This document shows positions 5,991-7,849 of a DNA stretch of 7,849 bases, in pieces. Position 1 is the first letter of the stretch. The number at the start of each line of letters is the position of its first letter. The notes under the pieces were generated by a model. The model was not told the origin of the DNA and ran no database searches. It worked only from the letters and a program-made list of their open reading frames with translations. This stretch comes from Clostridia bacterium (lineage in GTDB: Bacteria > UBA6262 > WVXT01), in the NCBI GenBank assembly GCA_030671905.1, contig DAOVHK010000064.1, positions 1-7,849 of the forward strand, written 5' to 3'. Made by a program: the position numbers and the translations under genes.

Positions 5991-6899
5991 ATGGAAAACC
6001 ACAAAGAGAATTTAAGCGGTGTTTTTCTTCCCCTAGTCACTCCTTTCTTAAAGGATGAGAGTATAGACTGGGATGGTCTCAAAAATAATGTGAGCTTTTA
6101 TGCTAAGTCCAAAGCTAAGGGCTTTTTGGTTTTGGGCAGCAATGGAGAGAACAAGTCTCTCGACGAGGTTGAAAAGTTAAAAATACTGGAGACAGTTTTA
6201 CAGTGTAAAGCATCCCACCAGAAAGTGATAACCGCTTGCTTTGTAGAAAGTACCCGGCAGGCGCTGCGGTTTATCAAGAAGGTTGAGTCTATGGAAATCG
6301 ATTACTTTAATCTGCTTCCTCCCTTCTATTTCCGCAAACAGATGACCGACGAGGTATTGGCAGGATATTTCACTGAATGTGCTGACGGTTCCTTAAAACC
6401 GATTTTGCTGTACAATGCGCCAAAATTTTCCGGGGTGACTCTTTCATTAGAATTGGTAGTGAAGCTGAGTGGACATAGAAATATAGCGGGAATAAAAGAT
6501 AGCGCTTCCAGTGGCATCGAGAAGTTTATCGAGGCAGTTCCTGATGATTTTGTAGTGATAGCAGGGAGTATTAACTTTTTATTTCCAGCGCTTCTTTCAG
6601 GTGTTGTGGGAGGGGTGATTTCCATGGCGAACTATTTTCCAGATTTAACACACGAACTCTACCTTTTGGGTAAAGAGAAAAATATAGAAAAAGGAGAGAA
6701 ACTTCATCTCCGTCTTTCCGACCTCAATAAGAAGATTTCCGGTGCATACGGTGTTGCCGGGGTGAAGGCGGCAATGGATTTGATGGGACTTGTGGGTGGG
6801 CTTCCCAGAAAGCCTCTTTTGGGACTGAAAGAAGACCAGAAAGAAAAGTTAAGAAAAGACCTTGAGGAGGCAGGACTTTTAAAGGGAGATAATAAATGA
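5991..6899 (+). CDS. DapA/HOGA/N-acetylneuraminate lyase superfamily aldolase
   Basis: Protein of 302 aa, the full length of this class I (Schiff-base) aldolase family, which cleaves or condenses pyruvate-type 2-oxo acids in a TIM barrel. Motifs: LPLVTPF (14-19), GSNGE (49-53, where DHDPS has GTTGE and 4-hydroxy-2-oxoglutarate aldolases have GSNGE), LPPFYF with Tyr113, YNAP with Tyr141, and GIKDSAS with Schiff-base Lys169. The DHDPS substrate-binding Arg of YNxPxRTG is replaced by Phe146 (YNAPKFSG), so lysine biosynthesis is unlikely. A catabolic role on a sugar acid (for example a 2-keto-3-deoxy acid or hydroxy-oxoglutarate) fits the kinase and transaldolase neighbours, but the substrate is inference. 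The stop codon overlaps the kinase start by ATGA, suggesting translational coupling. Confidence 0.85.
   Translation: MENHKENLSGVFLPLVTPFLKDESIDWDGLKNNVSFYAKSKAKGFLVLGSNGENKSLDEVEKLKILETVLQCKASHQKVITACFVESTRQALRFIKKVESMEIDYFNLLPPFYFRKQMTDEVLAGYFTECADGSLKPILLYNAPKFSGVTLSLELVVKLSGHRNIAGIKDSASSGIEKFIEAVPDDFVVIAGSINFLFPALLSGVVGGVISMANYFPDLTHELYLLGKEKNIEKGEKLHLRLSDLNKKISGAYGVAGVKAAMDLMGLVGGLPRKPLLGLKEDQKEKLRKDLEEAGLLKGDNK
6881..6888 (+). promoter_or_regulatory. Ribosome binding site of the FGGY kinase, inside the upstream gene
   Basis: AAAGGGAG lies within the last codons of the aldolase gene, 7 nt before ATG 6896. It supports starting the kinase at the ATGA overlap. Confidence 0.75.
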
Positions 6900-7849
6900 G
6901 TCGACGAGGGGTTATACTGGCATTGGATATTGGCACAACAGGTTTTAAACTGGGACTTTTTGACCGGGAAGGGGAACTTATAGAGATGACAAATTGTTTC
7001 TATCCCATCAATGCCTATGATGGAGATAAAGCCGATTCTGATCCAGAAAAATGGTGGACAGGCTTTCTCGACTGTCGTAAGCGGATGAAGAGTTCACTGG
7101 AAGACGTGGAAGTTATGCCTATGGGTGTGACTACTCCCGGGGCAATGATTCTCGATAAAGAAGGTAATCCTTTAACTCCGGCAGTTCTTTTTATGGATAG
7201 GCGCTCTCCTAAACAAGCTCAGGAAATTCGAGATAAAATCGGAGAAGAAAGACTCCTATCAGAAACAGCTAATCTTCCTGTTCCCGGAGGTTGTACTGCC
7301 TCTACTATTCTCTGGTGGAGAGATAACCTTCCTGAAGTCTATAAAAGCGGACACGTTTTTGCTCATACCAATACCTTTTTCGGCGCTCGCTTAACCGGTA
7401 AATTCGGTATGGATGCTTCCACTGGCTCTTTGACTGCCCTGTTCAATACTACTAAACCCGAGAAAGGTTGGAATCTGGAGATTGTCAGAGAGCTGGGAAT
7501 TCCTGAAGAGAAATTGCCACCTTATGTTAATAGCTGGGAAGCTGTGGGGACTCTGAAGCCGGAGATGGCTAAGAAATTGAATCTCAAGGCAGGGATTCCG
7601 GTTCTGATGGGTGGGAATGATGTGGCTTGCGCCGATTTGAGCGTGGGATTGTCTGAACAGGGAAAGATAGTGGATATCCTGGGCACCTGTGAAATATTAA
7701 CTACTTGTCTGGAGACTCCTATTGCTTCTCCCCAACACAATATTCGTTGCCACGTAATTCCTGGTCGCTGGATAACTATGTTCGTTCTAAATACAGGAGG
7801 AGAAGCATTTAAATGGTTTGCCAATGTATTTTGTAAGGATATGAGCTTA
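6896..7849 (+). CDS. FGGY-family carbohydrate kinase, C-terminus beyond window
   Basis: An uninterrupted frame of 318 codons runs to the window end with no stop. FGGY kinases are usually about 480-520 aa, so roughly the last third is missing. They transfer ATP phosphate to a sugar or polyol in the cytoplasm. Visible: the N-terminal phosphate loop ALDIGTTGFKLGLFD (9-23, Asp11), GVTTPGAMILD (77-87), LFMDRRS (98-104, Asp101, in place of the usual W-x-D-x-R), and MGGNDVACAD (238-247), where Asp242 aligns with the catalytic base of xylulokinases. ILGTCE (261-266) opens the second domain's ATP site. The substrate (xylulose, glycerol, ribulose, fuculose and others are possible) cannot be told from this part. 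Its coupling to the aldolase and transaldolase genes implies a pathway using phosphorylated sugars. Confidence 0.9.
   Translation, partial: MSRRGVILALDIGTTGFKLGLFDREGELIEMTNCFYPINAYDGDKADSDPEKWWTGFLDCRKRMKSSLEDVEVMPMGVTTPGAMILDKEGNPLTPAVLFMDRRSPKQAQEIRDKIGEERLLSETANLPVPGGCTASTILWWRDNLPEVYKSGHVFAHTNTFFGARLTGKFGMDASTGSLTALFNTTKPEKGWNLEIVRELGIPEEKLPPYVNSWEAVGTLKPEMAKKLNLKAGIPVLMGGNDVACADLSVGLSEQGKIVDILGTCEILTTCLETPIASPQHNIRCHVIPGRWITMFVLNTGGEAFKWFANVFCKDMSL

Noticed and set aside
7522..7824. 100-codon minus-strand frame
   Set aside because: It is antisense to the FGGY kinase, whose motifs run through the same stretch.

Overview
The window is bacterial chromosomal DNA with two divergent blocks that meet at a promoter region around 4630-4760. 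The class A penicillin-binding protein shows a peptidoglycan-making bacterium. Coding is dense, base composition is moderate (sampled 60-base lines of the core genes run about 47-52% G+C), and no ribosomal or phylogenetic marker gene is present. I cannot name the lineage; an uncultured environmental bacterium is plausible but not shown.

Left block, minus strand, read from right to left. A full-length class A PBP (4630-2495) has its own sigma70-type promoter and ends at a clear intrinsic terminator (2459-2433). Next comes an AT-rich 500-residue gene (2329-827). It encodes a membrane-anchored protein with a poorly recognisable middle region and a polymerase-beta-type nucleotidyltransferase domain with an intact D-x-D and third Asp. 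Nine bases after its stop lies an 88-bp hairpin structure (817-730) that looks like an integron attC recombination site: GCCTAAC at one end, GTTAACT at the other, an 11-bp perfect inverted repeat inside, and GAA-loop hairpins in the middle. Gene plus site fit a single-gene integron cassette inserted downstream of the PBP gene. Beyond it is a two-TM YbjQ/DUF74 protein gene (685-128) with a strong Shine-Dalgarno sequence, then a hairpin-rich non-coding edge (1-127).

Right block, plus strand. A near-consensus promoter (TTGACA, 17 bp, TGa-TAAAAT) drives a tight operon: a transaldolase-family enzyme (4763-5965), a DapA/HOGA-superfamily Schiff-base aldolase (5991-6899), and an FGGY carbohydrate kinase (from 6896, open at the window edge), the last two overlapping by ATGA. 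Together they look like part of a sugar or sugar-acid catabolic pathway: kinase to phosphorylate, two lysine-dependent aldolase-fold enzymes to cleave or transfer. Active-site deviations (Gln for the transaldolase catalytic Glu; loss of the DHDPS carboxylate-binding Arg) argue that substrates differ from the textbook ones.

The most novel-looking material is the AT-rich membrane nucleotidyltransferase with its attC-like tail, followed by the unassigned sugar operon.
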